Shown here piece after piece: positions 44,333 to 56,080 of a DNA stretch of 64,000 bases. Position 1 is the first letter of the stretch. The number at the start of each line of letters is the position of its first letter. The notes beneath the pieces are model-generated. The model made no database searches and had not been told where the DNA came from. It saw only the letters and a program-made list of their open reading frames with translations. Position numbers and translations under genes: made by a program. Source of the stretch: Heligmosomoides polygyrus polygyrus (taxonomy: Eukaryota; Nematoda; Chromadorea; Rhabditida; Heligmosomidae); the NCBI GenBank assembly GCA_947396885.1, contig OX377203.1:6324001-6388000 (forward strand). The letters are read 5' to 3'.

Positions 44333-45388
44333 TCAGGTTGTCCCATAAGTCTTCGCCGTTTTTTCAACGATTCATTGTAGATTTCGCCGGCGGTCTCCTG
44401 CATAGCGCTGCATAGCTTTCGAAAGAGAATGAATTGCTCTATCAGAGCATGTATTTCATTTCTTTTTTCATCATGAGTTTTGTCAATTTTTAGGTCGTTG
44501 AAGTGAAAAGTGAAAAAGTAGCCATTTGCGCACTTGTTCTCTCCGCTTAGGTTTGTGATTTTTTGCGCAGTTTTTTATAGCACTTGGAAGACAGTGTTCT
44601 GTACTACAAGAACACATGTTGGTCCTATTTTCTCACTTGCCCTTTATTGATTTTTAGGTCATCAAATTGGGACGTCCGAAGGAGGATGGTTATTTTTGCC
44701 GACAGCTCCTGCTCTGTTGTTGGACTTTTTGGGTTGGTGTTATATGTCATTCAAAAGAGAATGTCTTGCTCTATAAGAATATGTGTATAGAATATGCGTT
44801 TATTGACTTCTTTTGAATATCAACAAGATGCCAAAAAGAGAAAAATCGTCTTCACCAACAACTCCTTCTCCTCCTTCAGTTGTTGATATTCGACAGCATT
44901 CAGCGTAAGCCAATAAACGCGACGCAAATTCTCACTGAGCAAGGCATCCTCTTCTAAACGACATATGACACCAACCCAAAAAGTCCAACCACAGAGCAGG
45001 AGCTGTCGGCAAAAATAACCATCCTCCTTCGGGCATCCCAATTTGATGACCTAAAAAATCAATAAAGGACAAATGAGCAAATAGCACTAACACATATTCT
45101 TGTAGTACAGAACATTGTCTTCCAAATGCTATAAAAAACTGCGCAAAAAATTACAAACCTAAGCGGAGAGAACAAGTGCGCAAATGACTACTTTTTCACT
45201 TTTTCACTTTTCACTTCAACGACCTAAAAATTGACAAAATTCATGATGGAGAAAGAAATGCAATACAGGTTCTGATAGAGCAAATCATTCTCTTTCGAAG
45301 GCTGTGCAGCGCTATGCAGGAGACCGCCGGCGAAATCTGCAGTGAATCGTTGAAAAAAAAAACGGCGGGGACTTATGGGACAACCTAA
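44333..45388. mobile_element. Foldback mariner derivative, copy 3
   Basis: The left end tcaggttgtcccataagtc and right end gacttatgggacaacctaa lie between TA. It is a 1.06-kb inverted repeat with its centre near 44860 (ccaaaaagagaaaaatcgtc, shared with copy 1). The arms resemble those of copies 1, 2 and 4. Confidence 0.8.
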
Positions 45389-45840
45389 TACTATAAAGGG
45401 CTCGTTGACTCGATAATTTGCCGTTTCTTTCATTTTTGCGTTTATTATCCGTGTGTTTTATCGCTAACTGTGTTCCCTTTGTCGCGTGTTATCATGCCAG
45501 ACGTACCATATTAGCATAATAAATAAATAAGTAATTGAACGACTATCAGGATTCCTGGAACATGCTCGCATTGAAGTCGTATCCTCCTGACGCCCTTGAG
45601 ATCTTCAATACAATTCTGCACGGCTACAAAACGTGGGAATTTTGACAGAACAACTTCAGTTTTCCTTGCCGTACAGATTTGCTATAATGTCGCTTTATTG
45701 CGCCTGACGTTTCAACGATATCGATATCGACTCAATCAATGGCTTGGTGGAAGAAGTTCGAATTTTCGCAGACCGTAACGTCAAAGCCTTCAACATACAC
45801 CCTTGAGCTCGCCCCATTGCTACGAGAAGGAATGGAATTA

Positions 45841-46844
45841 TTAGGTTGTTCCATAAGTTCCCGCTTTTTTTCAACGATTCATTGCGGATTTTGCCGGCGG
45901 TCTCTTGCATAGCGCTATACAACTTTCGAACGAGAATGATTTGCTCTATCAGAGAATGTATTGCATTTCTTTTTTCATCCTGAATTTTGTCAATTTTTAG
46001 GTCGTTAAAGTTAAAAATGAAAAAGTCAAAAAGAGGCCTTCTGCGCAGTCGCTTCTCTCCGCTTGGGTTTGGAATTTTTACGCAGTTTTTTATAGCATTT
46101 GGAAGACAATGTTCTGTTCTACAAGAATACTGGCCCTATTTGTTCACTTCCCCTTTATTGATTTTTAGGCCATCAAATTGGGACGTTCGAAGGAGAAGAT
46201 TTATTTTTACCGTTAGCTACTGCTCTGGGGTTGGACTTTTTTGTTTGCGTTTGAAAGAGGATGTCTTGCTCAGTAAGAATTTGTGTCCCATTTACTGGCT
46301 CATGCTGATTTCTGTCGAATATCAACAACTGAACAAGGAGAAGGAGTTGTTGGTGAAGATGATTTCCCTTTTTTTTGGTGTTTTCTTGATATTCGACAGA
46401 AATCAGCATGAGCCAATAAATGCGACACAAACACTCATTGAGCAAGACATCATCTTCCGAACGATGTATAACGCCGAGCAAAAAAGTCCACCCAACGGGC
46501 AGGAGCTGTCGGTAAAAATAAGTCTCCTCCTTCGGACGTCCTAATTTGATGGCCTAAAAGTCAATAAAGGACAAGTGAGCAAGTAGGACCAACGCGTACT
46601 CTTGTAATACAGAACATTTTCTTCCAAATTCTATGAAAAACTGCGCAGAAGCCACTTTTTCTCTTTTCACTTTAACGACCTAAAAATTGAGGAAACTCAG
46701 GATGAAAAAAGAAGTGTAATACATGCTCTGATAGAGCAAATCATTCCCTTTCGAAATCTGTATAGCGCTATGCAAGAGACCGCCGGCGAAATCCGCAATG
46801 AATCGTTGAAAAAAAAAACGGCGGGCTCCTATGGGACAACCAAA
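45841..46844. mobile_element. Foldback mariner derivative, copy 4
   Basis: The left end ttaggttgttccataagttc and right end atgggacaaccaaa lie between TA. It is a 1.0-kb inverted repeat with its centre near 46360 (gttgttggtgaagatg). It lies only 450 bp from copy 3. A direct sequence match links its two flanks: cgaagttcgaattttcgc (45755) and, inverted, gcaaaaactcgaacttcttcc (46873). Confidence 0.75.
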
Positions 46845-47800
46845 TAGTTGAAGGCCTTCATGTAACGGTCTGCAAAAACTCGAACTTCTTCCACGAAGCC
46901 TTTGATTACAGTTGAAACGTCAGGCGTAATGGAGCGACGTTATAGCAAAGCTGTACGGCGGAGAAAACTAAAGCTGTTTTAGAAAAATTCTCACGTTTTA
47001 TGATCGTACAGAATTGTACAGTAGCGATTTTTGCAATTTCATCAACGATTCTTAAGCCCTTGCTCGTTTTTCAATCCATCTTTTTTTTTTAGAGTAGGAG
47101 CGAGTGCCGAAGTCTACTGTTTTCTTCTTGGATTCGAAGAGTTTAGTTGGATTCTGTCAACATTTCTATTAGGTGAGTTCCATGTTCACCGTCTGTTCTT
47201 GTTGCTCTTGTACGCGGTGACTAGCAGAGCATTTTTTCAGCGCCGTTAGCCGTTCAGTGTGGGCATCATGTTCGGTCGATACGCGTTCGTGTGGTCATGA
47301 TGGCGGACGGGGCCGACGACGAATACTAATTCGCACGTCATATGTTATTTTGGTTACAGAAGCGCTGTGTGCAGTTCGCCCCATCATCGCATCGACCCCG
47401 CCGCTCGCCATGCCGTCATTCAATTTCGCTCCTAAATGTCCTTCCGTGTCGACGAATAGACGATGCCAATGTTCGTTTCCATATCTTCGCTTCTGTCCTG
47501 TGCTGTTAGAGAGGTTTCTTCTCAATGTTTAACTCGTCTTGAATATGAGTTCTTTTATTTCCTGGTTCGTCTGTGATATATCAGCATTGTTAAGAGTGTG
47601 TTTTATTTATTTATTTTTCTCTGCAGTTGTTTGCGCTTTCTGGTCAGAAAAACTTCTACAATAACGACCAGTATGTGTGGTAATGAAAGGCTTGGTGAGA
47701 CCAAAGTCCATGATTCTGCATGTGTTTTTTCAACTTCAGAATTAGCAACATACAAAAGGCTATTGATCACCAGCGTGGCCATTTTCCTGAAGCATATGGT
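46845..47800. other. No recognised gene
   Basis: Open frames at 47031-47249, 47257-47532 (+) and 47295-47525 (-) do not resemble known proteins. No strong splice pattern was seen. A T tract follows 47080. Function unknown. Confidence 0.3.
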
Positions 47801-47904
47801 ATGAGGTATAGTCGTACTTGAGTAATATTTATTTGGGATTTTTCTATTGTTTGCTGCTATTCGCCCGGTGTTTTATGTTTTGAAGACGTCCGCCATGGTA
47901 TTCT

Positions 47905-48092
47905 TAGGGCCTGTTCATACTTCCCGGATGCTGCGCTTCCGTCGCCCGCGCAAAACATGCATATCGATTAAAACCGAGCGAATTTGTTCATACTCGAGCG
48001 ATGTCGCTGCTGTCACCTGCTCATACTTCCCGGGTGCGCACGCTGCCCTCTAGTCGCTCTTGTCGCTGCTATCGCGAAGTATGAACAGGGTC
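47905..48092. mobile_element. TACTTC MITE
   Basis: The left end tagggcctgttcatacttccc and right end gcgaagtatgaacagggtct are inverted repeats. The interior aaacatgcatatcgattaaaaccgagcg is shared with 60218-60420. Confidence 0.65.
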
Positions 48093-48284
48093 TTACCCAA
48101 TCAGGAAGAATACACGGCTCCTTCAGTTGCACGTCCTTTCGCTACGGCGTGATTGGGTGGCGCGTTCCCGCATCTTCAAGTAGGCCATATTAACGACTAG
48201 TGCTGGAAAACGCAATCTAAGACTGAATTCTTGTTGAATTTTTGGATTGAAAACTGAAAAAATTGAGTTTTTGTAGGCATAAAA

Positions 48285-48415
48285 ATGGTATGTACTTCCG
48301 ACAACTGGCAGCGCGACATTGTGATGGCTACTGATATCGATTCGGCGGCATGGACGATCGATAACTTTCATAATGCCGCGCGCGCCGCTTGGTGACTGAA
48401 GTATAAACCCCATCT
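48285..48415. mobile_element. ATCGATATCGAT-type short MITE, first of three local copies
   Basis: ggtatgtacttccgacaact to gtgactgaagtataaacccc, with ctactgatatcgattcggcgg and gacgatcgataactttcat inside. Further copies lie at 49442-49575 and 49888-50012. Confidence 0.55.
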
Positions 48416-49429
48416 AATCATCTATTTTAATGATTGTCCACTTGTTCACTGTAGTGCTAAATTCAAACCGGAGATAGCACAAGCTTTTTTGTTTGGGATT
48501 TTTCGAGATTTTTCTGACGTTTGTTGCTATTTCGTGCTAAGTTTTATGTCGTGAAGACGTCCGCACGTCCGCTGTGGTCTCCTTGCCCATTCTGGAAGAA
48601 CACACGGCGCCTTCAGTGGCACGTCCTTTCGTTACGGTCTGATTAGCTAGCACGTTCCCTCTTCTTCACGTAGACCGCTTTAACGGGTAGTCCAATTTAG
48701 GAGTGAATTTTCATTGAATTTAAATTCGACTTATTTCCTGTCGACGTAAGAGGTACAGACATACTTGTGTGATTTTCTGTTTCGGGTTTTCTGAGATTAT
48801 TTCACCGCGTACTGCTATTCGTTCGAGTTTTGTGTCTTGAAGACTTCCGCCTTCATCTGCCTACCGATTCAGAAGCTACTTGGCCCTGGGGTGTCGCGTT
48901 CACGCATCTTCACGTACGCCGTATGAACGAATAGTGTCAAATAACGCAATTCAGGAATGAATTGTCGTTGAATTTTTGAATTGAAAATTGGGGCGCAATA
49001 CAGGTATGGGGTGTAGCACCCTTATGACGATGAATTTTTTCTTCATACTAAAGCTCATTATTCTAGCACAATCCTAGTGTGGAGGTGAGCTTCCGCTAGG
49101 AAAGTGAAGTATTCTATCCTACCGTAGCTGTATATTGAAACTTTCTAGGCCTTTAAGGAACTCGTGGAACTAAGACAGAATTTCCCTAGGAATTATGGAG
49201 CTTAAAAAAATTCTGAAATTAAATCTGAATCTATAACGTACTGATGCCTTAGACGTCGACCATCGTTTGCTTTTTCAGCTAGATAATATGTGTAGATTGT
49301 AATTGCTTTTCTCGTTTGGTGACTTTTATTATACAAATTACGCAGATTGTGCTTGAACTCGTGCAAATAAATAAACGGTACACCCATTCCCGTAGGTTCC
49401 CATATTGCACCGAAAATTGAATTGAATTT

Positions 49430-50290
49430 TGTCGACGAAAAAATGGTATATACTTCGCTCTACCGGTAGGGGGCGACATTGTGAGAGCTACCGATATCGA
49501 TTAGGCGGCGCGGACGATCGATAACTTTCATAGTGCTGGAGCATGGCTTGGTGATTGAAGTATAAATACATATAACGATTCAATTTAATGGCTGTCCTCT
49601 TGTTCACTGTAGTGCTAAAGTCAGATCCGAGGTAGTTTGAGATTTATTGATTGACCTCTCGGCGAGTTCGCTTTTGCAGTCTCAAACGTGGGTAATTAAA
49701 CCGAAATAGAACATGAGTAAATCAATGTTATGGCTGTTCAGGCTGTTACATGTCAAAGTTAAGTTACATGTCACACATTCGTAGATCTCTCACCTCTTCG
49801 TCATCTTCTCTGCTGTAGCTTCCAGCCCGCCATATGTTCAAGCCATTCCCGTATTGCTCTGAAAATCGAATTGAATTTTTGTCGACGCAAAAATGGAATA
49901 TACTTCGGTATACTGCTATCGCGGCATTGTGAGAGCTACCGATATCGATTAGGCGGCGCGGGCGATCGATAACTTTCATTATGCCGCGCGCGCCGCTTGG
50001 TGACTGAAATAAATCTCATCTATCGATTCAATCTAATGGCTGTCCTCTTGTTCATTGTAGTGCTAAAGTCAGATTCGAGGTAGTTTGAGATTTATTGATT
50101 GACCTTTCGGCGAGTTCGCTTTTGCAGTCTCAAACGTGGGTAATTAAACCAAAATAGAACATGAGAAAACTAATTTTATGGCTGTTCAGGCTGTTACAGG
50201 TCAAAGTCAAGTAACATGTCACCCATTCGTAGACCTCACATCTCCTCGTCATCTTCTCTGCTATCGCTTCCAGGCCGCCATGTGTTCAAG
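49430..50290. repeat. Tandem segmental duplication, unit about 450 bp
   Basis: The unit (short MITE, then ggctgtcctcttgttcactg, gtttgagatttattgattgacc, gagttcgcttttgcagtctc, cgtcatcttctctgct, tgttcaagcc) occurs at 49430-49845 and again at 49878-50290. The copies differ by a few per cent. No gene was recognised in either. Confidence 0.65.
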
Positions 50291-50336
50291 CCCTTCGTCC
50301 CACAATGAGCGGTCATGTAGGAGGTCTATAGGCGTG

Positions 50337-50702
50337 TTAGGGTGCCGACCACTGGCAGCCAGGTTCCTCTCCGAACCGCTGCTCATGGCGGAAGCAATTC
50401 AGCGCAGGATTGATGCATATGAGTATGACTCCGGGATTGTGCCAAGGGCTGTTGTCGTTCTCGCGTCCGGCCGCCCGCCGGCGGATTGACTCAGGCCGTA
50501 AACTGGAGCCCTCGTCGATGCCCACCACCGCCTCATGAACACCGCTGAATGCCACCCTTGCGGTGCCCTTTGTTCTCGCGTGTTGTTCTACAGTCTTCCG
50601 CAGCTTCTTTTGTAGATTCTGCTTACTATTCTTCCTCGTGGTGTTCATCGGATGAATCTGGGGTCTAATCGACGCCAGAATGACGCCCAGCCAGCCAACC
50701 AT
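50337..50702 (-). other. Unrecognised open frame
   Basis: A 121-codon minus-strand frame containing KQNLQKKLRKTVEQHARTKG and ARVAFSGVHEAVVGIDEG. The composition is protein-like but I recognise no family. No intron signals were resolved. It may be a chance frame or part of a mobile element. Confidence 0.25.
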
Positions 50703-51059
50703 CTGACATCGATCCCTGAATTCATCACTCGGTTACACTTGGACTCACCGACCCCCCCCCCCTACGACAGAAGAACGAGATGCCATGCAATGGCAATCAA
50801 TTGGATTCATGTGATAGGTGATCGACCAGCCTGACCTCTTTACTTCGTGGAAGCCGTCGTCCTTGTCCGTGCGTCTAAGCGTGAGTCTGTCCTTCCGTTA
50901 GTCAATATATTCGCTCGCCACCTAACGATTAGCAGGGTAAAGCACTTCGATTGGACACTAATTTTGCATGGACTTACGCACTGACAAATGGAGTAACTAT
51001 TCTCCTTCTATAGGCTGAAATTTCGCTGAATGCCTCGTCAGCAACATTATCACATTGAC

Positions 51060-51550
51060 GGCAATATGAGCCACCGGTGGCTCATAACCTTTCGTGCTAT
51101 TTTATGTACTGCTGCCATCGGTTTTTTAGATGTTTCTTCTGTTCCCTGATTACTTGTGATAGGAGAATGTCCAACAGGAATAGGGAAGAAAATTGTCTTT
51201 GCTTTCATTAGATATATCGAATTAAAAATTTTTAGTAGGAAAAAGACCAATTCTACAATCAAATTAATTCAAGTCAGTGTTTTTCACCCAAACTTTGCCA
51301 AATGAGGTTATTAGGGGTGCTGATCAGGAGTCTGACATCATTCTCGAAATTTGGGCCGATTACGGTAGGTTACGTACGGTAGGTACGGGTGAGTAAGGCT
51401 CTCGGAGTAATGGTCACCGATTTTGCACGAAATTCGTCTACGGGGGTTATTTGGGGTGCTGATCTCGGATCTGGCATCGGTTTTTGAAATGTCGGTCAAT
51501 TACAGTAGGTACAGCTCAGCAAGTCGGTCGGAGTAATTGTCTCGTAGATG
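51060..51550. repeat. Single-arm copy of the 59-kb palindrome family
   Basis: Shares ataggagaatgtccaacagg, caatctacaatcaaattaattcaa-type sequence, ggccgattacggtaggtt and gtacgggtgagtaa with the arms of 58756-59722. It adjoins a mariner remnant, which suggests the family derives from mariner flanking or untranslated sequence. Confidence 0.55.
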
Positions 51551-52325
51551 AAGTTTGGGAGAAATTTCGTTCCGGAGATTTCAACTCCGAAGTGGCCGAC
51601 CTACAGTAATCCAAGAGGACGATTTGAAGGCCTTCGTGGAAGCTGATCTATCGTACACAGTACGAGGGGGGTTGCGGAAGGTCTGGAAGTCGGTAGAGTT
51701 GTTGTTACAGATGGTTAAAAACGCTTCGAAAAGGTGAGAAAGCTCAAAAAGTGGGTGTCCACGATGCGAGTAATCCTCAGAAATTGTCGTGTTTCGAAAT
51801 CTGTCCTTCTTCGCTTCTCCGGAATCAGAACGACCCGTCTTTTGATCGAGTCGTAACATGTGATGTAGAGTGGGTTCTGTGCTATAATTGAAGTCGATCA
51901 GGATACTGTGTTGATGTCGAGGAACCCCCAGGTACTTCCCAAAGCCGAAATCCCTTTAGAAATGACGGTGGTAACAGTGTGGTGGTGGCGGCTGGCGTTA
52001 TTCACTACAACTTTCTGGAACCAGGCCGAGCCATCAAAGGAGAACTGTGACGAAATCGACGAGATGTACCGAAAATAGCATGAGAAGCAGCCGGCACTGG
52101 TCAACAGAAGAGGTCCCATTCTGCTGCACGACTACGCCCGCCCACGCGTTTCGCAAATCACTATGCGAAAATTAAACAAACCAGGAGTCGAGGTTCTGCC
52201 TCACCCACCATACTCACAAGACCTTGCGCCAACCGACTACCACCTTTTTAAGCACTTTCAGAACTTCCTCGCTGGTAAAACCTTCGCAAATAAGGACCAC
52301 GCAAAACAGCCTTTCTAGGGGTAGT
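51550..52325 (+). pseudogene. Degenerate mariner transposase
   Basis: Pieces in several frames: SGRPTVIQEDDLKAFVEADL, DRVVTCDVEWVLCYN (first Asp present, usual T-C-D-E-K-W), AAGVIHYNFLEPGRAI, LPHPPYSQDLAPTDYHLF (third Asp) and FQNFLAGKTFANKDHA. Stops and frameshifts make it inactive. The terminal repeats were not resolved. Confidence 0.7.
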
Positions 52326-53156
52326 CGCATCTCGACCAGAAGTGTGCGTAATTACCCTTTATGATTTTACGATCTTCGGCATTTTTTACGATTTGCAATG
52401 TACGACATTTTGGGTCGTAAATCGTAAATTTTCGTAAATGTGATCGATCGACGGGAAGCGAACGTCCAAATGACGTGACACAGCCCGGGCATCGTGTAAG
52501 AAAGATGTGTCTACTCTCCTTTCTCTAATTTCTCGTTCCCACTTCGTTTTAGCGTAATTTTTGAAATTCTGATGTGGCACCATGACAGAGTAGGTGGTCT
52601 CGAATTCAATTTAACTTTACTGAATTTTTTGGGGAGACACCTTTGGAACATGTGACCGAGCATTGTCGTGAAGAAAGTAAAAAATTCTTCAGTCATGATC
52701 GTTTCCGCTGCCTGCCCTCACTCAGATTTTGCTGTTGGACAGCGTAGATGTTCACATCGCAGTCACTGTGGTGAACTTGTGGGAGAGCATTCCCTGGAGG
52801 AGCTCGTGGTAAAGCATCCCTTGGGAATTCCACCAACAGTACAACATTGCCTTTTTCTGATGGAAGTCAGACTTCGGAGGAGCTTCTCGTTGGGAGAGCC
52901 ACTCTGCGCCTTGCGGGCACGATTGTCGTAGAAGACCCGAACTCGTCTCCCGTAACTACGTGCCCCAGAAGTTTTTTAATAAGAAGGAGGAGGAAAGGCA
53001 ACGAACTCAGTCGCGAAACCCGTCCGAATCACGGAGATCATGGGCCACCCATGTAGAGACCGCCTTTATTATATTCCAGACTACTCTAGTATATATGGCA
53101 TGCTCTAGAATGTTCGGGCTATAAGCCTTTGACACTAACCAGGAAACTATCTCAAC

Positions 53157-53592
53157 GGTAGGTCGGGACAGCCCAAGTGTTGTATATGGGCAGAATCGCC
53201 TCTCTCTGAGAAACAACAAAATGAAAGTATCTCGACTCCAATACAACTCTGCGCAGAGTTAGGGACGACGGAATTTGGCCGTTGGCGGCGTTAGCACCAT
53301 GCCTGCAGGCGGAGGGGCTCAAGTTGGCTGGAAACAGCGATGACGAGCGAGCGATGGTGGCGCAGTGGGTAGAGCGGCGGCGTAATCCCCATAATCGTTG
53401 TTTCCAGCCAACTTGAGCTCGACCTCCACCTGCAGGCATAGGGCTAACGCCGCCAACGGCCCAGCTTCTGTCGTCCCTAACTCTGCGCAGAGTTGTATTA
53501 GGGTCGAGATATTTGCATTTTGTTGTTTCCCAGAGAGAGAGAGAGGCGATTCTGCCCATTTGCGACTCTTGGGCCGTTCCTACCTACCGTTG
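53157..53592. repeat. Palindrome with a tRNA-like half in its loop
   Basis: The arms run from gtaggtcgggacagcccaag to cttgggccgttcctacc. Inside, atacaactctgcgcagagtt and ccgttggcggcgttagc occur in both orientations. The loop (about 53340-53395) reads gatggtggcgcagtgggtag, agcggcggcgtaatcc, a good A box in a tRNA 5'-half arrangement, with no B box. Confidence 0.65.
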
Positions 53593-54055
53593 AGGTAGTC
53601 TCCTGGTGAGTCAGATCGTAACAGGTATTGCTAAATCTTGACATGATTGAAAATTTTGTTGAAGGTGTTTTGCGACATCCTAATAGAAAATCTAAGACTT
53701 TTTGGTGCATCATAGGATAGAGTTGCGCCATGCATTAGCTCAATGTTTGTTCGTGATGTTTATTGAACTGCATGCGCAGTTGTTGGTCTTCTCGTGTTAA
53801 CGAACGGTGAGATGTTTTAAAATTGATTTTGTTCTGCTAGCGAGTTTTTACTATCGCTTCGGCTAAACCCTAGTTTTACACGCATCTAAAGAACTGCTAT
53901 GAGATCAGAAACTTAGTGGTCATTAAAACGATTAAATGTTTTTGTTGAAACGGTAAAGGTAAAGCTTTCGAATCAACTACTTTCTCGACTTTCTTAAAAC
54001 ATTTAAAGTTTGATTTGAGACCCTCGCCCCTTCGCCTGACCAGGATGTCACGGTA

Positions 54056-54518
54056 TAGGGCGACCGCCTCTGTAAGCCACTCCCCTACATAGGTTGGAAG
54101 GTTGGCAGTCTCCCTAACTGCATTCTTGCTAGATGGTTGCTGCATATAATATAGACTAATAATAAAGGTTTGTAAATCCTCACTCCCAGGCAGGAGCATG
54201 ACATGGAGGTCCCGGGGAGATCCTTTTGGAATTTTGCTCAAAATTTCTAAAAGAAGTTAGCAATAGGGGAGACTCCGTTTTGACGGCCATCAAAACGTAT
54301 TTATATCTCGAGATATACACACCACATCGCATGCACATTGCACATTTCTCACGAAGCATGCTGGACAGTATAGGGCGACCGCCTCTGTAAGCCACGCCCC
54401 TACATAGGTTGGAAGGTTGGCAGTCTCCCTAACTGCATTCTTGCTAGATGGTTGCTGCATATAATATAGACTAATAATAAAGGTTTGTAAATCCTCACTC
54501 CCAGGCAGGAGCATGACA
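54056..54518. repeat. Pair of near-identical direct repeats
   Basis: tagggcgaccgcctctgtaa through aaatcctcactcccaggcag (about 147 bp) occurs at 54056-54202 and again at 54371-54518. Only one or two differences were seen. The open frames on the minus strand (MQQPSSKNAVRETANLPTYV) come from this repeat and match no family I know. Confidence 0.7.
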
Positions 54519-55042
54519 AGGAGTACTAAAAGTAAAGAAGGAAAAAAGTTTGGAAAGGAAACTGTCCACCATGGGGTAAGAATAACATAATCAATAAGCA
54601 AATATTGAATCATTTATATTAACATTAGTAGGAAGACTTATAAAAATTGATTTGTATCACACCATATGTCAGGTGACTCTTAAGATTTACGGTTTACGAT
54701 CTACGATTTATGATGGTTTTTTCGTAATTACGGTTTACGATTTACAAAATCTCGAATTTCATTTACACACACCCCTGATCTCCGCCACCCATTTTTTCGC
54801 TGATGGAATTATTCAGCCAGTATCGCGTTGGAAAAAATGTGCTGATTCGAATGGTGCTTAGTTTGACTGAATTCGGTCAGTATGAAGAAAGTTAAGATCG
54901 TTTGAAGTGGACCAGTCAAAACCACCAGAACTTTCCGGCCAACCTAATCTACAATTGTGCCGCATAGTCTATCGAAAGGTAAGACTAATTGGGTCCCGCA
55001 ACGAGTATCCTGTTACGGCAATCGCGATGAACTGTAGGTGTA

Positions 55043-55900
55043 GTGGACAGCTGGCGCGAGTTAACATCGAGCTTATTATCGCACGGTAGCCGTCGCTCCA
55101 ACTTTGTGCAATTGCGGACCCGGTTGAACGTGTCAGCTTTTGTCAGTGTGTCACGAGCACAGCCGGCTTGGACCTGCCTGGTCATCTTCTCCTCATTGCG
55201 TTCCTCCTCCCTTCTCAAATCCTGCGAGACTTCTCAAGTCCTGCGTTTTCGGGAGACCCTCCGACTGCGGCGTATTCGCGCAGCGAGAGTTTTCGCGCGT
55301 TTCGACCGCGATTACGGCCCGCCGGCGGGAGTTTCCCACATTTCGCATTGGTATTGATCTGGATTCGTTTCTTCCCTCTTGCGCGCTTCTCCCCTTTTTT
55401 CGTCCCATCCATTGTGCCGCTCGCTCCCGATTTCATCACAGCGTCTTATGTTCGTTCTGTGGCGCTGTTAGCTCCTCATGTGGTAAGAGAATGGCAGTCA
55501 TCCGAAGAAGAGCAGCGGAGTCCAGATCTCTTCGATTTGGCTAGCAGTAGTTCTGATACGATCAGCAGCAGCAGTTCGATACATGCGCTGTGTCTAGCGA
55601 CAGCTGTTCTTCCATCGGCTGGTTCCTCCCTCTCCTACAATCCTCGTTGTTGTCACGTTCACCTTCGGCGAACGTCGCTGTTTGCAGTTTGCCGCTGAAT
55701 CTTTGCTGTTCTATCGAATGCCTTCTTAGAGTGCAGTCTGTAGTAACTGTCGATCTTATCCGTTTTCTCCGTCTTTATAATTTCGTTGGTTTGCTCGGAA
55801 TCGACACTAGACGGCGCCTTCGACTGCCGCATTGCGACCGCGTCGCACCACTGTCTCTTCGATTGAATTTCGAATGCTATCGGCATGAATGAGTTTTGGT
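55043..55900 (+). other. Possible host exon region, unidentified
   Basis: Open frames overlap in three phases. The longest (55168-55698, 176 codons) has a Ser-rich stretch (SSSSDTISSSSSI) after WQSSEEEQRSPDLFDLA. It is free of obvious repeats and has plausible donors such as catgtggtaagag (55480). It could be a rapidly evolving gene or chance. No product is assigned. Confidence 0.25.
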
Positions 55901-56080
55901 GTAAGTCTTGAAAGGGGGTTTACTGTGTATATCCTCCAACCTGGCAACTTCACACCGCTTAAAACTGGCTTAAGTTCTACTGCAATTATGATGTGTATTT
56001 TGTTCCAGCTCAACGCCTTTGTTTCAGAGGTTTTTGAATAAAATCCTAGGATTTCATGATGGAAAATTAGGGTGGACCCT

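Larger units (their letters stand above)
47820..49000. repeat. Diverged tandem repeats
   Basis: Three blocks share gggatttttctattgtttgc, ttttatgttttgaagacgtc and cttcagt-gcacgtcctttcg, near 47834, 48497 and 48778. Each is followed by a line like cttcacgtaggcc...taacgactagtg. The first block carries a nested MITE (47905-48092). Confidence 0.5.
52338..54778. mobile_element. Composite hAT-like element
   Basis: The left end cagaagtgtgcgtaatt and right end acacacacccctg form imperfect hAT-type ends. Flanks atctcgac and atctccgc give a weak 8-bp duplication (6 of 8). Subterminal tacgatttacg repeats lie on both sides (52360-52440 and 54680-54755), parallel to the cgttaaa repeats of the hAT at 1674. 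It contains the palindrome 53157-53592 and the direct repeats at 54056-54518. No transposase was recognised. Confidence 0.5.

Noticed and set aside
47257..47532. Small protein gene
   Set aside because: Open frames occur on both strands with no recognisable domain, start context or splice pattern.
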